64,000 bases of DNA from Cordilura impudica (lineage: Eukaryota; Arthropoda; Insecta; Diptera; Scathophagidae). Within the stretch, counting starts at the first letter, position 1. Each line of letters starts with the position of its first letter. Shown one piece after another: positions 34,803-47,799 of the stretch. Both the position numbers and the translations under genes were made by a program. Where the stretch lies: positions 142,824,529-142,888,528 of the forward strand of contig OY821518.1 in NCBI GenBank assembly GCA_963682025.1, in the 5' to 3' direction. The notes under the pieces were generated by a model. The model was given only the letters and a program-made list of their open reading frames with translations. It ran no database searches and was not told where the DNA came from.

Positions 34803-37800
34803 TTCCCACCACCATAATACAATTCAAGCACCCTTCCGCGCTTCCATTGCGACCTTGGGGCATCAGGGTCACAAACTAGGACCAGGCAACCTATGTTGAG
34901 CGTTTGGGCTGGTAGACACCACTTTGTACGTCTCGTGAGCTCGGGCAAGTATTCTCTAATCCACCTCTTCCAAAAACAATTCTTCAAATTAGTCAAAACC
35001 CTCCATTGTTTGCGTAAACATATCAAACGAGGCTCAGGAGAGGAGGGAGTTTGCGTAGAGTTTGTGCATCCCAATAAAAAATGGTTTGGAGTCAAAGGCT
35101 CGGGCTCAATAGGGGTGACCGGAAGGTGTGTAAGAGGCCGTGAGTTAACTATACATTCTGCCTCTACCAATAAACTGCTCAGCGTATCGAGTCTTGGTGC
35201 TTGGTCCTTCAGCATGCTGTAAAGAGCCTTCTTAACGGATTGTACTAAACGCTCCCATGCTCCACCTTGAGCTGGATTGGCTGGAGTATTAAAAATCCAT
35301 TTAATACCCAAAGGCGCTAGTCTTGAGGTAATGTCATCATGGTCGAGGAAATTTGTCGTATTCTTCAGTTCTGTGGCTACACCGATAAAATTTGTACCAT
35401 TGTCACTCCTTACTTGAAGTGGCACACCTCTCCGATTAACAAAATTTCTTAGGCACAATATGAAGGCATCGCTTGACAAGTCTGTAGCCACTTCTAGATG
35501 AACGGCACGTACAGTTAAGCATGTAAAAAGGCAAACCCATCTCTTTTCACGAGCACGCCTTATGGTGACATTAAGAGGTCCAAAATAATCTACGCCTGTG
35601 TAGGTAAACGGGCGTATAAAAGGCTGAACTCGATCCATTGGAAGTGCGCTCATCTGGGGTTGAATCGGTTTAGCTTTTCTCAGTTTGCATACCATGCACT
35701 TTGACTGGGCTGTGTTGACAAGACGTCGCAAAGACGGTATCCAAAATATTTGTCTTATTTCGCACATGATGGTTGAGATGTTTATGTGGTGAAATTTATT
35801 GTGGAAGTGCTGAACTATAAGCCGAGTGAGTGTATGATTATTAGGCAGGATTATCGGTCTTCTGGCCGATGCGGGAAGGCATTCCGCCCTCTCCAGTCGG
35901 CTTTTACTACGAATTAGACCGTCTTCACCCACAACCGGGTTCAACATCTTCAAAGGACTATTATGCGAGACTGCATTGTTCTTACGAACGTCGGCTAAGT
36001 CGTCTGAATAAGCTTGCATTTGCGCACAACGACACAAATGGAATTCAGCTTCATGTTCCTCTTCGGCATTCAAGGGTCCATGTACCAAATCAAGCTTCTT
36101 CGAGCAATGCTTAAGGTTCTTTACATAGCGCAATACCCAGGCTGTAGCTCGTTTATACCTCGAATAATTAGAAAAACGATTAATATTAGGTACTTCAAAA
36201 CAAACCTGAAGGGCAGCTGTAAAAACAAATTTGATTCTCATTTCGTCGCCACTTAATTCATCAATATGGGGGCCAAAGGTTCCTTGAGGCCAAGAACCTT
36301 CGTCTTCCATCAAAAAATCTGGACCAAGCTTCCATCTACTATTGGCATTATACCGAGGGGGAAATTTTGCACGGGTACCATCATCCGCCGGATTTAAATC
36401 GCCTGGACACCATCTCCACTGCTTAACATTGCTGGCCTCAAGGATCTCGGCAACGCGGTTGGCCACATATTGCTTGTACTTGCTATGGTCAGACCTTAGC
36501 CATCGCAAAACCGTGTTCGAATCACTCCAAAGAATACATTTACGAACTTTAATGTTATGATGAACCAATATACATTGCATAAGGCGAACACCCATGGTTG
36601 CTGCTTGTAGTTCCAATTTTGGGATGGAATGGTATCGTATTGGTGCACAGCTACTCTTTGCAGCTACAAATGCCACATTTACTTGCCTTACCGTAACCAC
36701 ACGCCAGTACGCAACAACTGCTAAAGCTTGCTCGCTTGCGTCGACAAATATATGCAAATCGACTTCTGCGGTCTCAAATGTTGAGGCATAACATCTTGGT
36801 ATCTCAAATTGTAGAACCTTGGGTAATTCTTCCATCCATGATTTCCATCGCGTGTACAATTCATCAGAAATTTGCTCGTCCCATTGTATACGTGACTTCC
36901 AAGCAGCTTGCATAATAATTTTGGCTGTCACCATGAAGTCCACAAGAAAACCATAAGGGTCGAAGATAGACATATGTAGTCGCAATAGCTCTCTTTTTGT
37001 CGGCTTACGCTTGAATTCAAGAATTTCTTGTGGGATACGAGTAAATTTTAGTTTAAAAATGAAAATATCGGATTTGGTAAGCCAGTGCATACCCAGTATG
37101 CGATCCAATTCCTTTTCTATTTTTACAGTTTCTTCTTGCTCATTACTGCCACATGCGTTTTTTACTTTTACAGAATTGGAATTAATATGACGTAAGTTGA
37201 AACCTGCAGCTTTATGAATTTTAATTACCTCATTTACCACCTTAATTGCCTCTTCCTCTGTCTGGAAGCAGTCCACATAGTCGTCGACATAGTGGCGTTC
37301 ACGAATAGCTTGCACTGCCCTGGGGTAAATGTTTTCAAATGTTTTGCCGTTACTATTTTTAACATATTGAGCCACAGCAGGTGAACATGTTGCACCGAAA
37401 ATAAATCTCTTCATAACATAAATTTCCACTGGGTTTTCTGGCTTACCCTTTCTCCAAATAAATCGTTGGCTATCACAGTCTTCTTTTCTTACAGCGATTT
37501 GGTGGAACATCTCTTGTATGTCGCCAGTTACCGCCACTTGAGCTTGCCGGAACTAAAAAAGGATTGACATCAACGGCTGGTTGATATCAGGTCCTGGCAA
37601 TAACGACTTATTTAAGGAAATATTTTTCACTTCCGCAGCCGCGTCGAAAACCAATCTAATGCCGCTTTTCTTTGGGTTTTTTACTCCAAAGTGAGGGATA
37701 TAAAATGTCTTAGCAGTGTGCTTTATTGCTTCTCTTTCACTCAAGCGTTCAGCGTATCCCATTTTAATATAATGCTCTATCTTTTTACAGTATTCGTCAG

Positions 37801-40174
37801 CAAAAACAGAATCTCGCGACATTTTTCTTTCTAATCCTTCTAGTCGTCTCATAGCCATGGCGAAGCTGTCGGGAAATGGTGGGCAATACTCCTTCCATAG
37901 CAACGCAACCTCATATCTACCTTGTATCTTTCTTATGGTATTTTCCAAAATATCTATGGCTCTGGCGTCATCTTTCGAAACGGGCGGTTTTACATCTGGT
38001 TTTATGCCAAATGATTCTATTAAAAAATAACTAGAAATAAGATTATTAATTTCCGCCATATTTTCATTATTTTTTAAATACGCATGGCACACCCTATTTG
38101 GGCTTTTCGAGACATTATTCACAGGGCCGTATGCCAGCCATCCCAGTCTTGTTTTCACTGCAATGGGACCAGATCCTGTCCTGGGAACTTCAATTGGCAC
38201 AGTCAAATAAGCGTGGGCAAGACTGATTATAATTTTTGGCCGCACATTATTATAGCTATTCAAAGGTAATCCAGATAAGTATATATTGTTCTCAGTGTAC
38301 TCACCGGCATAAAAAGATTGAGTTGGCAACGCTAAATTTGCAGATGTGTAGGCATTTGACATTTTGTATTTCTTTGCTTCTTTGTCAACACCACTTATTT
38401 CCAATTCAATAATTTCTGTTGATTCTGACGCCATTTCACGGTGTAACCAATATAATTCCAGAGTACTTTTCTTGCCAACGATACCCAGCTGATGCGCCAA
38501 TTGGCTGTCCACGATAGTAGCGTTAGCTCCGTCGTCAATAAATGCATAAGTGCTCACCTCAGTCCCTTGACTATATAATTTTATTGGGATGACTTGAAAC
38601 AGTACGGCGTTTGGTGTGAAATTACCGTTGTAGTGGCAGCTAACGCGATCGCTGGTGGATACATTTTCAGCATTTGGCTCGGATGGCTGTGAATTTCTTG
38701 GTGTGCTATCTTGTGGAGTGCTTAATGTGTTAGTGTTGTGTAATAAAATATGATGAACTCTGTTGCAACCATTTACACCGCATTTTCTTTTCTGATAGCA
38801 TTGTGTAGTTCGGTGACCCTTTTTCATGCACGAAAAGCACACCTTTAAGTCTTTGACTTTTTCCCAGCGGGAATCAACTGAAAATGATTTAAAGGATTTA
38901 CAAAATTCAAGTGAACTACACTCTCCATTGCATAGAATGCATTTTCTTTCTACCACAGCAACATGAACAAATTTACGACCACTTGATTTTGCGAAATTAG
39001 TTGCAGCTGGAGTAGACGTCAATTGGCGTTTTTGAACAGAAGCAACAGGAAGAGAGTCGGAGACCATATTAGCGATGCGACGTATACCATTTAACCAATT
39101 GCTAATATCGACCACTGTGGCTGTCCGCCCAAGTGAAAGACACTTTTCAGCCCATTGTAATTGCCGGGCAGTAGGTAATTTTCCAACAATTTCACTCAAA
39201 AGTGTGGGGTTTGACAAATGATGTTCCCCGTTTGCATTTTTTAAAAAGGTCGCCATATTGGTAATTTTGTTGGCAAAATCAATGAGTTGATCAAGATTGT
39301 CTTCGGCTATTGGTGTTATTCGTCTCATTTTTTCAATCTGGCTTCTGATCAACTGTTCAGGTCTGCCATAAGTTTCTTCTAAAACTTCCAAAATGGCGGC
39401 CACATTGGCTGAATTCGACAAGAGTGCCTCTACAGTTTCTCTGGCTCTTCCCGTTATGGCTTCCCGAAGTCGCATAATGTTGTGCAGATCTGAATAATCA
39501 AACTCACTTGTGGTGCTTCTAAATGATTCGCTGAAGCTTTGCCACTCTTCTGGCTTGCCTGAGAATGTTGGCAGTGGATATATTTTCTTTTGTCGTCGTT
39601 CAAATGTTCTTGCACTGTTCTCACTACTCACTGACGATTCTCTTATAGGCATATTATCTTGTTGAGTGGCGTTTACATTTTCTAATCGGCTTTCATTACG
39701 CAATTCTAAAACACTATTATTTACCCGTTGTGTATTTGATATCATCAATTCCTGCATAGCATGCATTTGCCTTTGAAATTCATTTTTCATTTCTGCCAGC
39801 TTTCGATCAAATTCACGTGACATGTTAGACATATATTCAGATGATATATGCTGTTCCATTGGTCGAGAACTGGACGAAGTATGGGCATGTGATTGCTGCG
39901 GCTGCGTTTGAATTTCAGCTTGTGGCTGCGACTGTGTATTTGAGGAACGTGAACTGGCATTTGGCTGCGTCAAATTTCTGGAAGGTGGCGGCGTGTCTGC
40001 ATTCCCCTGCGGCAGAACAGGTTTTTGTGGCAGGCTATTTGGCATTGTATTAATAAATTCCTTAAACCTTGCAGGAGGGATGCCTTTGTTACTTCTTTGG
40101 CTGACTCTTTTTGACGTCTCAAATTCGAACATAAATTTGTTGGCACCAAATTGTTGTCTCGCAAATGCAATCAC
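34775..40174 (-). pseudogene. BEL/Pao gag-pol, split by one in-frame stop
   Basis: One frame of about 1800 codons interrupted only by TAG at 37553-37555. Part 1 (40174-37556): a Gln/Ser-rich N-terminus, DUF1759-type gag (about residues 195-350), zinc knuckles (about 412-475), the aspartic protease with IDDGAN (about 546-551) and the start of the RT. Part 2 (37552-34775): the RT catalytic box YVDD, an RNase H-like segment (IFVDAS), the integrase with zinc site (H...H...C..C) and DDE residues in GVDYFG, SDNGTNF and GAWERL, then a DUF5641-like tail. The first ATG-type start is unclear; the frame is open from GTG at 40174. No other lesion seen. The stop could be a recent inactivating substitution or, less likely, a readthrough site. 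Confidence 0.9.
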
Positions 40175-40186
40175 AGAATAAAATAA

Positions 40187-40601
40187 TGTGATCCAATGAC
40201 CGAAGTGTGACCTTGCGCCTTAGCGAGAACAAACGATAAATAAAACCCAACGTAGATTATGTTTTAAGAATATTTAATGAGTTGACATTTAACATATACA
40301 ATTGATGTGGTGTGATGGGTGTATATATTTATGGTGGGTTGTTGTTGGTGTTTATTCTCTGACAGATAAAGTGGTTAAAGTAAAAATTTACAAAATATGA
40401 AATTAACTTACGTGGTTTCTTGCTAAGTGTCTTGGCGCAAAGTGATTTTAAAAATGGCCCTTTACCTATTTATATTTGCACCAACACGCTTTTGCAAACC
40501 GCCTTTTCTTTATGTAAAACTAAATTACAGCTGAATAACAAATACATTCAAAACTAGACATTAATTGCCATCTCTATGACAAGGTTACCGTGTCGCCGAC
40601 A
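40187..40601 (-). repeat. BEL/Pao 5' LTR
   Basis: 415 bp, TG at one edge and CA at the other. It should contain the promoter and polyadenylation signals of the element, but I cannot pick specific sites with confidence. Confidence 0.94.
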
Positions 40602-40624
40602 ATATAAGTTTAAGTTTATTGTAA

Positions 40625-41190
40625 TTATACCTTCCACTCCAGTGTGCAGAGGGTATATATAAGTTTGTCATTCCGTTTGTAATAATTAGAAAAAAAAATT
40701 TGGACCCCATAAAATATATATATTTGTGATCCTTATAACAACCAGAGTTGATATAGCGATGTCCGTCTGTCCGTCTGTGGAAATCACGATGACGGCATCA
40801 ATCGGGCAGCTAGGGTGCTCGTTGACATAAAAAGTGATTCATTAACATCCTGAGAAGTTTGCTATTTGAAATCGTCCAAATCGGTCAATTAGGGCCCGAG
40901 ATTTGAATAAAGAACTAAAAAAAAGTCTTGAAAAAATATAATTTTCTATGTTGTTCTTGTCACGATCACGCCCTCAATAGGATAGGTAAGGCGATCATTT
41001 TTAGTGAGAATGATTCAGCAAAGGGAAGATTTCTATTTCAAAAATCATTAAAATCGGTGGAACAGGTCCAGGGAAATCTCTGAAAAAGTAAAAAAAAAAT
41101 GAAAAATATGATGTTTCTATATTGTTCTTGTTGTTATTCTAAATGTTGTATTGTTGTCATAGCTGGACTTGTTGTTTTTGTGGTCGTTGT
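40625..41190 (+). repeat. Terminal-hairpin repeat family, long copy
   Basis: Starts TACCTTCCACTCCAGTGTGCAGAGGGTATATATA and carries, in order, GTTTGTCATTCCGTTTGTAAT, GATCCTTATAACAACC, GTCCGTCTGTCCGTCTGTGG, ATCACGATGACGG and CACGCCCTCAATAGG. It continues to GTCATAGCTGGACTTGTTG, which parallels 14880-15437 inverted. The border with the I-like element 3' end lies near 41190-41210. Confidence 0.72.
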
Positions 41191-41261
41191 GGTATAATTA
41201 CAAATTATATGTTAATTGCGAGAGAGCAATGGCAGCGCAGGCCTTCAGCTCATTTATTTAC

Positions 41262-44200
41262 TTATTGCAAATATTTGATTTTATCATACAGATTGATTAT
41301 TTTGAAGAAAGTGAGTATTGTTTGGATATTATTTAGGGTGGGATTGGAAAGGTATATTTTTGGATTCTTATTTTGGAACATTTGTATGCGTTTTGTGCTG
41401 AATTTAGGACAATCCGCAAGAATATGTAATAGATCTGTTGTATTAGATGTGCAGTTGCAATAAGGCGGAATGTTTAATTTTAAAATATGTCCATGTGTTA
41501 CTCTTGTATGTCCAAGTCTTAGTCTATTGAATTTTACAGTGTCTATTCTATTTAATTTGCGATAAAAGGTGTCATTTATGGTCACTGTTAATTGTTTTGT
41601 ACCAACTCGATGTCAAATTGAATGTAGAATTTCTATCAATCGAGTAATAATGATTATGTATATACTTGTTTATGTCTTTATGATCGAAATTAAAGTTGAG
41701 GAAAACCGGAGATATAGCTGCGTTTCTAGCTGCGGTATCAGCGATTTCGTTCCCCTTAATGTTGCAGTGGCCGGGTACCCACAATAGTAATATATTTGGA
41801 TAGTTTTCTTTTAATAAATTTCTGATATGTGTGACATAGAAGTTATTATTATTAATATTTTTTATGGATTTAATAGCGGATAATGAGTCGGTGCATATTA
41901 CAAATTTTCCTGTCTTTGATTTTATGTAAAGCAATGCTTCATAAATTGCGATTAATTCTGCGGAATATATAGAACTATATAGAGGTAATAATGAAATTTT
42001 AATTAAATTTGTTTCCGTTGTGACGCTATAAGACGAAGTAAAGCTTGATTTAGAGCCGTCTGTGTACAAAAAATTGTGACTATCTAAACTGTGTCTAATT
42101 TCGCTGAAAAGTCTTTGGTATTGTAAAGGATTGGTATTTAGCTTTGAGAGTTTTGAAAGTGAGATGTTGAAGGTGTCTGATGGTAGCGTCCATGGTGGGG
42201 ATTTCCTGTTTTGGGGTTAATATTTTTGAGTGGGATGTCCAATTTACGACTATTTTGTATTAAATGGTATAAGGCGGAGGGAATTTTGGGTATTTTTTTT
42301 TGTCTTAGTTAATTTCATTGCTATTTGTTTGAGAGGTGTGTAATTGTCATAAATAATTGCTCTGAAAAGCTTTGTTGTTACGATGTCTCTTTGGGTTGTT
42401 AGAGGTAGGATATTGGATTCGAATAAAAGATTTTTTATTGGTGTAGTACGGAAAGCTCCGAGAGCATTTCTAATTGCGGAGTTTACGATTGAATTGATTT
42501 TTCTTAGGGTAGATATTGGCGCGTGACCGTAGATTGGCAGCAAATAATTTATCTTTGATAATATGAGAGCTCTAGTGATAGATATAAGGGTATTTGCATT
42601 ACAGTTGAGTTTGAGGCTAGAGAGGCATTTGACAATATTCAGTCGTTTTGCTAGGGAAGATGCTAGGATAGATATGTGCTCATGCCAGTTGTATTTTTTG
42701 TTCATGTACAATCCTAGTATTCTGAGTGTGTTGACTTCTGATATTGTAAAATCACCTGATTCAATTCTACATTGACAGTTTTTCTTCTTGCATATGTGTA
42801 AATATTTGCATTTGGTGGGTGATAATTTGGCTCCCGAGAACTCACACCAGTGCTTTATGTTGTTGAAAAGATTAGTAAGCCTTAATGTAGGATTTTTGTT
42901 TTTTGATGGTATAATCAAATTGAGATCGTCAGCGTAAGCTGAAAGCTGTATATCTTTGTTTATGGATATTAAGCCGTACAGTCTGTTGAACGCTATTAGA
43001 AATAAAATTACCGACAGCGGTGATCCCTGTGGGATACCTATCGAATGCTACTCTATCGAATGCTTGCATAAAATCAAGTGATATTATTGTAATATGTTTT
43101 CGTAAGGAGAGGGCATTCGCAATATGGTAGTCTACATAAAGTAGGCTATCAATTGTGGACTTTCCCCTTTTGAAGCCGAATTGATAGATGTTAAGTAATT
43201 TCTGTGATGTGATAAACCACCTTAACCTGTTGGCAATAATTTTGTCAAGTACTTTTGAAATGCAGGAGTTTAACGAGATAAGTCTGTATGACTTAATAAG
43301 AGTTTTCTCTGAACCCGGCTTAAGAATAGGTATAATAACGCTAGTTTTGAAATTTTGAGGGATGAATTGAGTAAAAATTGAATTGGAAAGCTTTATAATT
43401 CTTGATTTTGTATTATGTGGTAGCATTTTTAGCATTGGGTATGATATTCTATCCAAGCCAGGTGTTTTTCCCTTTAATTTGTTTAAAACTGCTTCAAGCT
43501 CAATAGACGTTATTATGTCTTTGATTATCCTTGCTTGTTCACAAGGTGTGGTTAAATGTGGCCTTTTTTTAAACATGCTTTTTTTTGGAACGAAAGTTGT
43601 ACCTATAATTCTCATCGGATGAATTGTTGGACAGGAATTTTGCAAATTCAATCGCCATTTCTCCATTGTTTAGGATGTTTTTGTTTGGGTCATCTGGAGA
43701 TGTTACGCAATGGATTTTATGGTTATTTTTATAACCTGAGTAGGATCTAATGTTTGTCCATACTTTGGCAACTGGTGTAAGGGGGTTAATAGAAGACGTA
43801 AAGCTAATTATTGAATTACTCTTTGACAATTTAATTTCTCTTTTATACTTTGAGTTGGCCTTTTTATAGTTTAGAAGGTTTATTTTATTCATGTTCCTTT
43901 TAAAGAGTAGCCAACACCTATTTCTTATCGCTTTCAAGTTATTTAGTTGTTTATTCCACCATGGGACTCTGTAATAATTGGGTTTATTTGTCTGTGGTAT
44001 AGATATGTTTGCTGATTGGAGAATAATTTTTGCAATATTAGCACTTTCCTTATTAATATTATTACTAATGGGTCTCCCCATGTCGAAGGTTAAACAGTTT
44101 TCTCTGAATTTATTCCAATCGGCATCTTGAGTTCGGAATTTTGGTTTGAAATGGTTGGCTTCGCTCGAGTGTGAAAACAGAGATATAATTATGGGGAAGT

Positions 44201-44822
44201 GATCAGTTCCACATAGATTGTCCTCTGTTCTCCACTCCGCTGCGGTAGCTAAAGCGGGGGAGCAGAATGAAAGATCGATATATGAGTAGGTACCGTGTGT
44301 GTTTTTTAAGTGGGTCGGAGATTTGCCATTTAGTAATATGTAGTGAGAATCGTTTAGGAACTTCAATAAAGTTTTGCCTTTTTTATTGCTAGTAGGGGAA
44401 CCCCAATTTATGTGGGAACCATTGAAGTCCCCAGTTATGAGACAGGGCATGCCTGTGTCATCAAAAATATTTTCTAAGTTCGTGGTATTAAAGTTTTTGT
44501 CAGGTGGTATGTATGCGCCGGTAATGCAGAATTTGAGTTTAGATGTAACCGCAAAACGTAAAGCATCTACGTTGGTGGTAGTATTAATTTTGTCATGTTT
44601 CAAAGAATTATGAATCAATAGGGCAACACCGCCGTAACGAGTTGTAGCCGTATTAATGTGGTAGAAGGAATAGTTGATTGGTATTGGGATATTTGGGTAA
44701 TTATGGATCTGGGTTTCTTGGAGTGAAATGATTATTGGATTGTGTTTCTTTATTAGTATTTGTAATTCACTATAATTGTTTATGTATCCGTTAATGTTCC
44801 ACTGGATGACATTAAGTGCCAT
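41262..44822 (-). pseudogene. I-like ORF2: endonuclease, RT, RNase H; frameshifted
   Basis: The frames 44822-43569, 43666-42929, 42918-42250, 42069-41572 and 41585-41262 together cover one ORF2. Endonuclease: IIISLQETQ, ITGDFNGSHINWG, GTDHFPII. RT: SYRLISLNSCISKVLDKI and SLDFMQAFDRV, then a junction where GCATTCGATAG is duplicated and the stretch between the first catalytic aspartate and the GIPQGSPLS box is missing. SAYADDLNL follows at about 42940-42915. RNase H: YTDGSK, ELIAIYEAL, CTDSLSAI, HCNIKGNEIAD. Not functional. Confidence 0.87.
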
Positions 44823-45130
44823 TTGTCGGAAAAGAGTATTGTATTATTTCGTATGAATATCTTTGATCATTAGTTAGTGAATCGATTATTTTTGAAGGCA
44901 GAGGTGCGTTAGTAGATTGAGTTCCTGTGCTAGTGATATTTGGAAAAATATTACTATCAATTTTATAACTGTGAGATAAGATTTTACGACAGGTTTTGAA
45001 AATTTGATAAAAATAGCTATTAAAAAATATATAAATAACAAAATTTGTATAATAGATAACTGTTGTGTGAAAGGATAATGATAATATATACATATAAATT
45101 GGAATAATGGTTGTATGATACTTTATGGAA

Positions 45131-46222
45131 TTACGCCTCATTTAATGATGAATAGTCCATATGGTCTTCACCATTGCTTGATGATTGTTTCTTTTGTTTC
45201 TTACTTGTATCTTTTGTGCTATTGTTGAGCTTTTCTTTCATTTTTAATTTGGCTTGCAGTCGCTTTGAAGTTTTTCTAGGCAGAATCTTAACTTTCGTTT
45301 CCATGGAGTTTGTTGGTGTATTTGTTCTAGGCTGAAGATCGGATTCCGAGTCGGTTATTGAGTCGTATGTAATTAATGTTTTAGGGGCTGTTTGATGATG
45401 AGTAGCTGATGGGGTAAGAAATACTGCACCTGATGATGTTTTTTGGAGTGTTGGAGATTTGTTGTTGTTTACGGAGATTGCTTGGTTATTTGTGCTGGCA
45501 GCTGATGCATATAATGATCCATCATGCTTGTGGCGTTCATTGTAAATTTTGAATGCAGTTTTGGTATCGACTTTGTTTATTGTTTTTATTGCCTGTACCT
45601 CTTTATGTTTAATAAAGATTGGGCATAATTTGTCTTTAGCAGAGTGTTCAGCATTATCTATATTGTTATGTATGCAGTTGACGCATTTGCGTTCGTTAGC
45701 GCACTTTTCGTTGTCTGTGATTAGATGGTATTCATTGGCACAATGGAAGCATATCTTGCTGTTTTTGCAGAATTTAGCAGTATGTCCAAATTGTTGCAAG
45801 TTATTACATTTCATTGGCAGTGGTATATATGGACGGACATTAACCTTTTGGTATCCAATTTTTATATCGGTTGGTAATGTAGAAGAGGAAAAGGTTAAAA
45901 TTGTGAGGCCAGTTTCGATTAATTGTTCGTTTACAAATTTGTTTATTTTTTTTACTTCACTGACATTTTGCTCCGATAGTTCGTTGGTTATTTCACTTTC
46001 AGGAATTCCTCTTAACTCGTTACAGTAAATAACACCTTTTGTTTCATTTAATGTTTTGTACTCTTTTACTTCAACTTTTATTGTATCCGATAATGCAATT
46101 AGTGTTGTTAGTTTGTTTGGTTGTACGTAGTTTTTTGTTTTTATTAATAGACTACCACTCATTAATTTTTTGCATTCCTCAACTTCACCGTTACATGTGT
46201 AATCAATTGCTTTTTTAACTAA
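45131..46222 (-). pseudogene. I-like ORF1 (gag-like), 5'-truncated
   Basis: Open from the MITE border at 46222 (frame runs through LVKKAIDYTC before the first ATG at 46162) to the stop at 45131, about 360 codons. Knuckles of I type: CNNLQQFGHTAKFC, CFHCANEYH and CVNCIHN...H...C (about 45830-45600). A [10 protein letters not shown] C-terminus (KRLQAKLKMKEK) follows. About 310 bp separate its stop from the ORF2 start. Because the frame is still open at 46222, the true start has been lost. Confidence 0.82.
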
Positions 46223-46751
46223 AGAGCTGTACGCAGCTTGTTAAGGAATCTTAACAGAAAATTTTCATATATTTCTTAAAGAAAAAAAATCACAAAAGTA
46301 CGTTTCAGTGCAACGCTAGAATTCAGCTGTTTTCTGTCAATTATTAAGAATTGTGAAATTGAAAACAAATCAATTCCTCGGTTCCGCTTTATTTTTCCTG
46401 CTAAAGGCTTTTTAAGCTCAGTATCAAAATTACCTATCCGCTTCTTGTTTTTTTGCCTAATTTTGTTCGTTTTTTCCATGTTTGCAACTGAAAAATAACT
46501 TTTATTTTTTTTTAGCACATTACATTTTGTTTATGCTTACCTCTCCTGTCAAAATTCCTTTCAGAAAGAACGAAAAATTTGATATTCCTGCTCAAAGCCT
46601 GGGTTGCCTAACTTAATTTACGTCAAAAAAAAAGTACTAAAAACAATACTACTTTTTTAAAAAGCTGCGGACTATCAACAGAAATTTTTTGACAGAAAAA
46701 TTCCTTAAGCATTTCTGAAGCGTTTTTTTATATGAAGTTTTTGATTCCTTA

Positions 46752-47302
46752 AGAGCTGTACGCAGCTTGTTAAGGAATCATAACAGAAAATTTTCATATA
46801 TTTCTTAAAGAAAAAAAAGCACAAAAGTACCTTTCAGTGCAACGCTAGAAATCAGCTGTTTTCTGTCAATTATTAAGAATTGTGAAATTGAAAACAAATC
46901 AATTCTTCGGTTCTGCTTTATTTGGCCTGTTAAACGCTTTTTAAGCTCAGTATCAAAATTACCCATCCGCTTCTTGTTTTTTTTTTGCCGAATTTTGTTC
47001 GTTTTTTCCCAGGTTTGCAACTGAAAAATAACTTTTATTTTTTTTAGCATATTACATTTTGTTTATGCTTACCTCTCCTGTCAAAATTCCTTTCAGAAAG
47101 AACGAAAAATTTGATATTCCTGCTCAAAGCCTGGGTTGCCTAACTTCATTTACGTCAAAAAAAAAGTAGTAAAAACAGTACTACTTTTTTAAAAAGCTGC
47201 GGACTATCAACAGAAATTTTTTGACAGAAATATTCCTTAAGCATTTCTGAAGCGTTTTTTTATATGAAGTTTTTGATTCCTTAGCAAGCTGCGTACAGGC
47301 CT
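46752..47302. mobile_element. MITE X2 (551 bp), inserted in X1
   Basis: A second complete member: left end AGAGCTGTACGCAGCTTGTT, right end GCAAGCTGCGTACAGGCCT, TTA at 46749-46751 and 47303-47305. It sits in the TTA that belongs to the right TIR of X1 (GATTCC-TTA-GCAAG). X1 and X2 are close to identical, so both are recent. Confidence 0.9.
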
Positions 47303-47305
47303 TTA

Positions 47306-47796
47306 AGGTGCTATTACATGATGTGTTTTTTACATATGTACTGTCAAATTTTCCCACAACAAAAGTTGTACACATCGTGTGATACATATAAAACATTGTT
47401 TATGTACAATACATGAGGAAAGTCACATGTACATTTTTCAATTAGAACAGGTTCTATTTTTGCATGACAAACAAGTGAAAATACAACACTGCTTGTGGCG
47501 AAAGAAAAACAGAGTACATTTTAAAGATTAATATTGAAAGAAAAATAAATTGTTTAGTATTAATTAACAATTAAAAAATACATAACTTTTTTTAACAACA
47601 AATTTTTGTAAATTCACAAATTAAATCAGCTGTTGTTTACATTTAGAGGTTATGTCATACGGAAATACATACGCACGTGTGATAGCAAAAATTATGAATC
47701 GTATGTAAAAGACAATTTTGACAGACATGAAGAATTTCATATGGATAAAAAAAGTGACAGTACATATGTAAAAAAACATTTCGTGTAATAGCACCT
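47306..47796. mobile_element. MITE family M, intact 491-bp member
   Basis: Ends AGGTGCTATTACA / TGTAATAGCACCT, TTA at 47303-47305 and 47797-47799. It is the uninterrupted counterpart of 18674-22048 in opposite orientation and shows the CTG site (GAACAGGTTC, about 47447-47452) that the Harbinger occupies there. Confidence 0.92.
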
Positions 47797-47799
47797 TTA

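Larger units (their letters stand above)
34388..40601 (-). mobile_element. BEL/Pao LTR retrotransposon, 6.2 kb, young
   Basis: Two 415-bp LTRs (TG...CA), a single gag-pol reading frame on the minus strand and a 5-bp duplication ATATA (34383-34387, 40602-40606). The LTRs differ at one position by eye (ACAATATTTA versus AGAATATTTA), so insertion is recent. A purine-rich tract (GGTGGTGGGAA) precedes the 3' LTR. A TGGTGCCAA stretch about 38 nt after the 5' LTR might serve as primer site, but it is further from the LTR than usual. Confidence 0.95.
41200..46222 (-). mobile_element. I-clade non-LTR retrotransposon, broken
   Basis: Minus-strand element with ORF1 (knuckle protein), ORF2 (endonuclease, RT, RNase H) and a short 3' UTR. 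The RNase H domain and ORF1 type place it in the I group rather than with the Jockey-like copies. It has several frameshifts and an RT deletion. The 5' end stops abruptly inside ORF1 at the MITE border (46222/46223). Confidence 0.87.

Noticed and set aside
46276..47050. Paired minus-strand frames in MITEs X1 and X2
   Set aside because: They differ in frame between two nearly identical MITEs because of small indels, so they are not under coding constraint.
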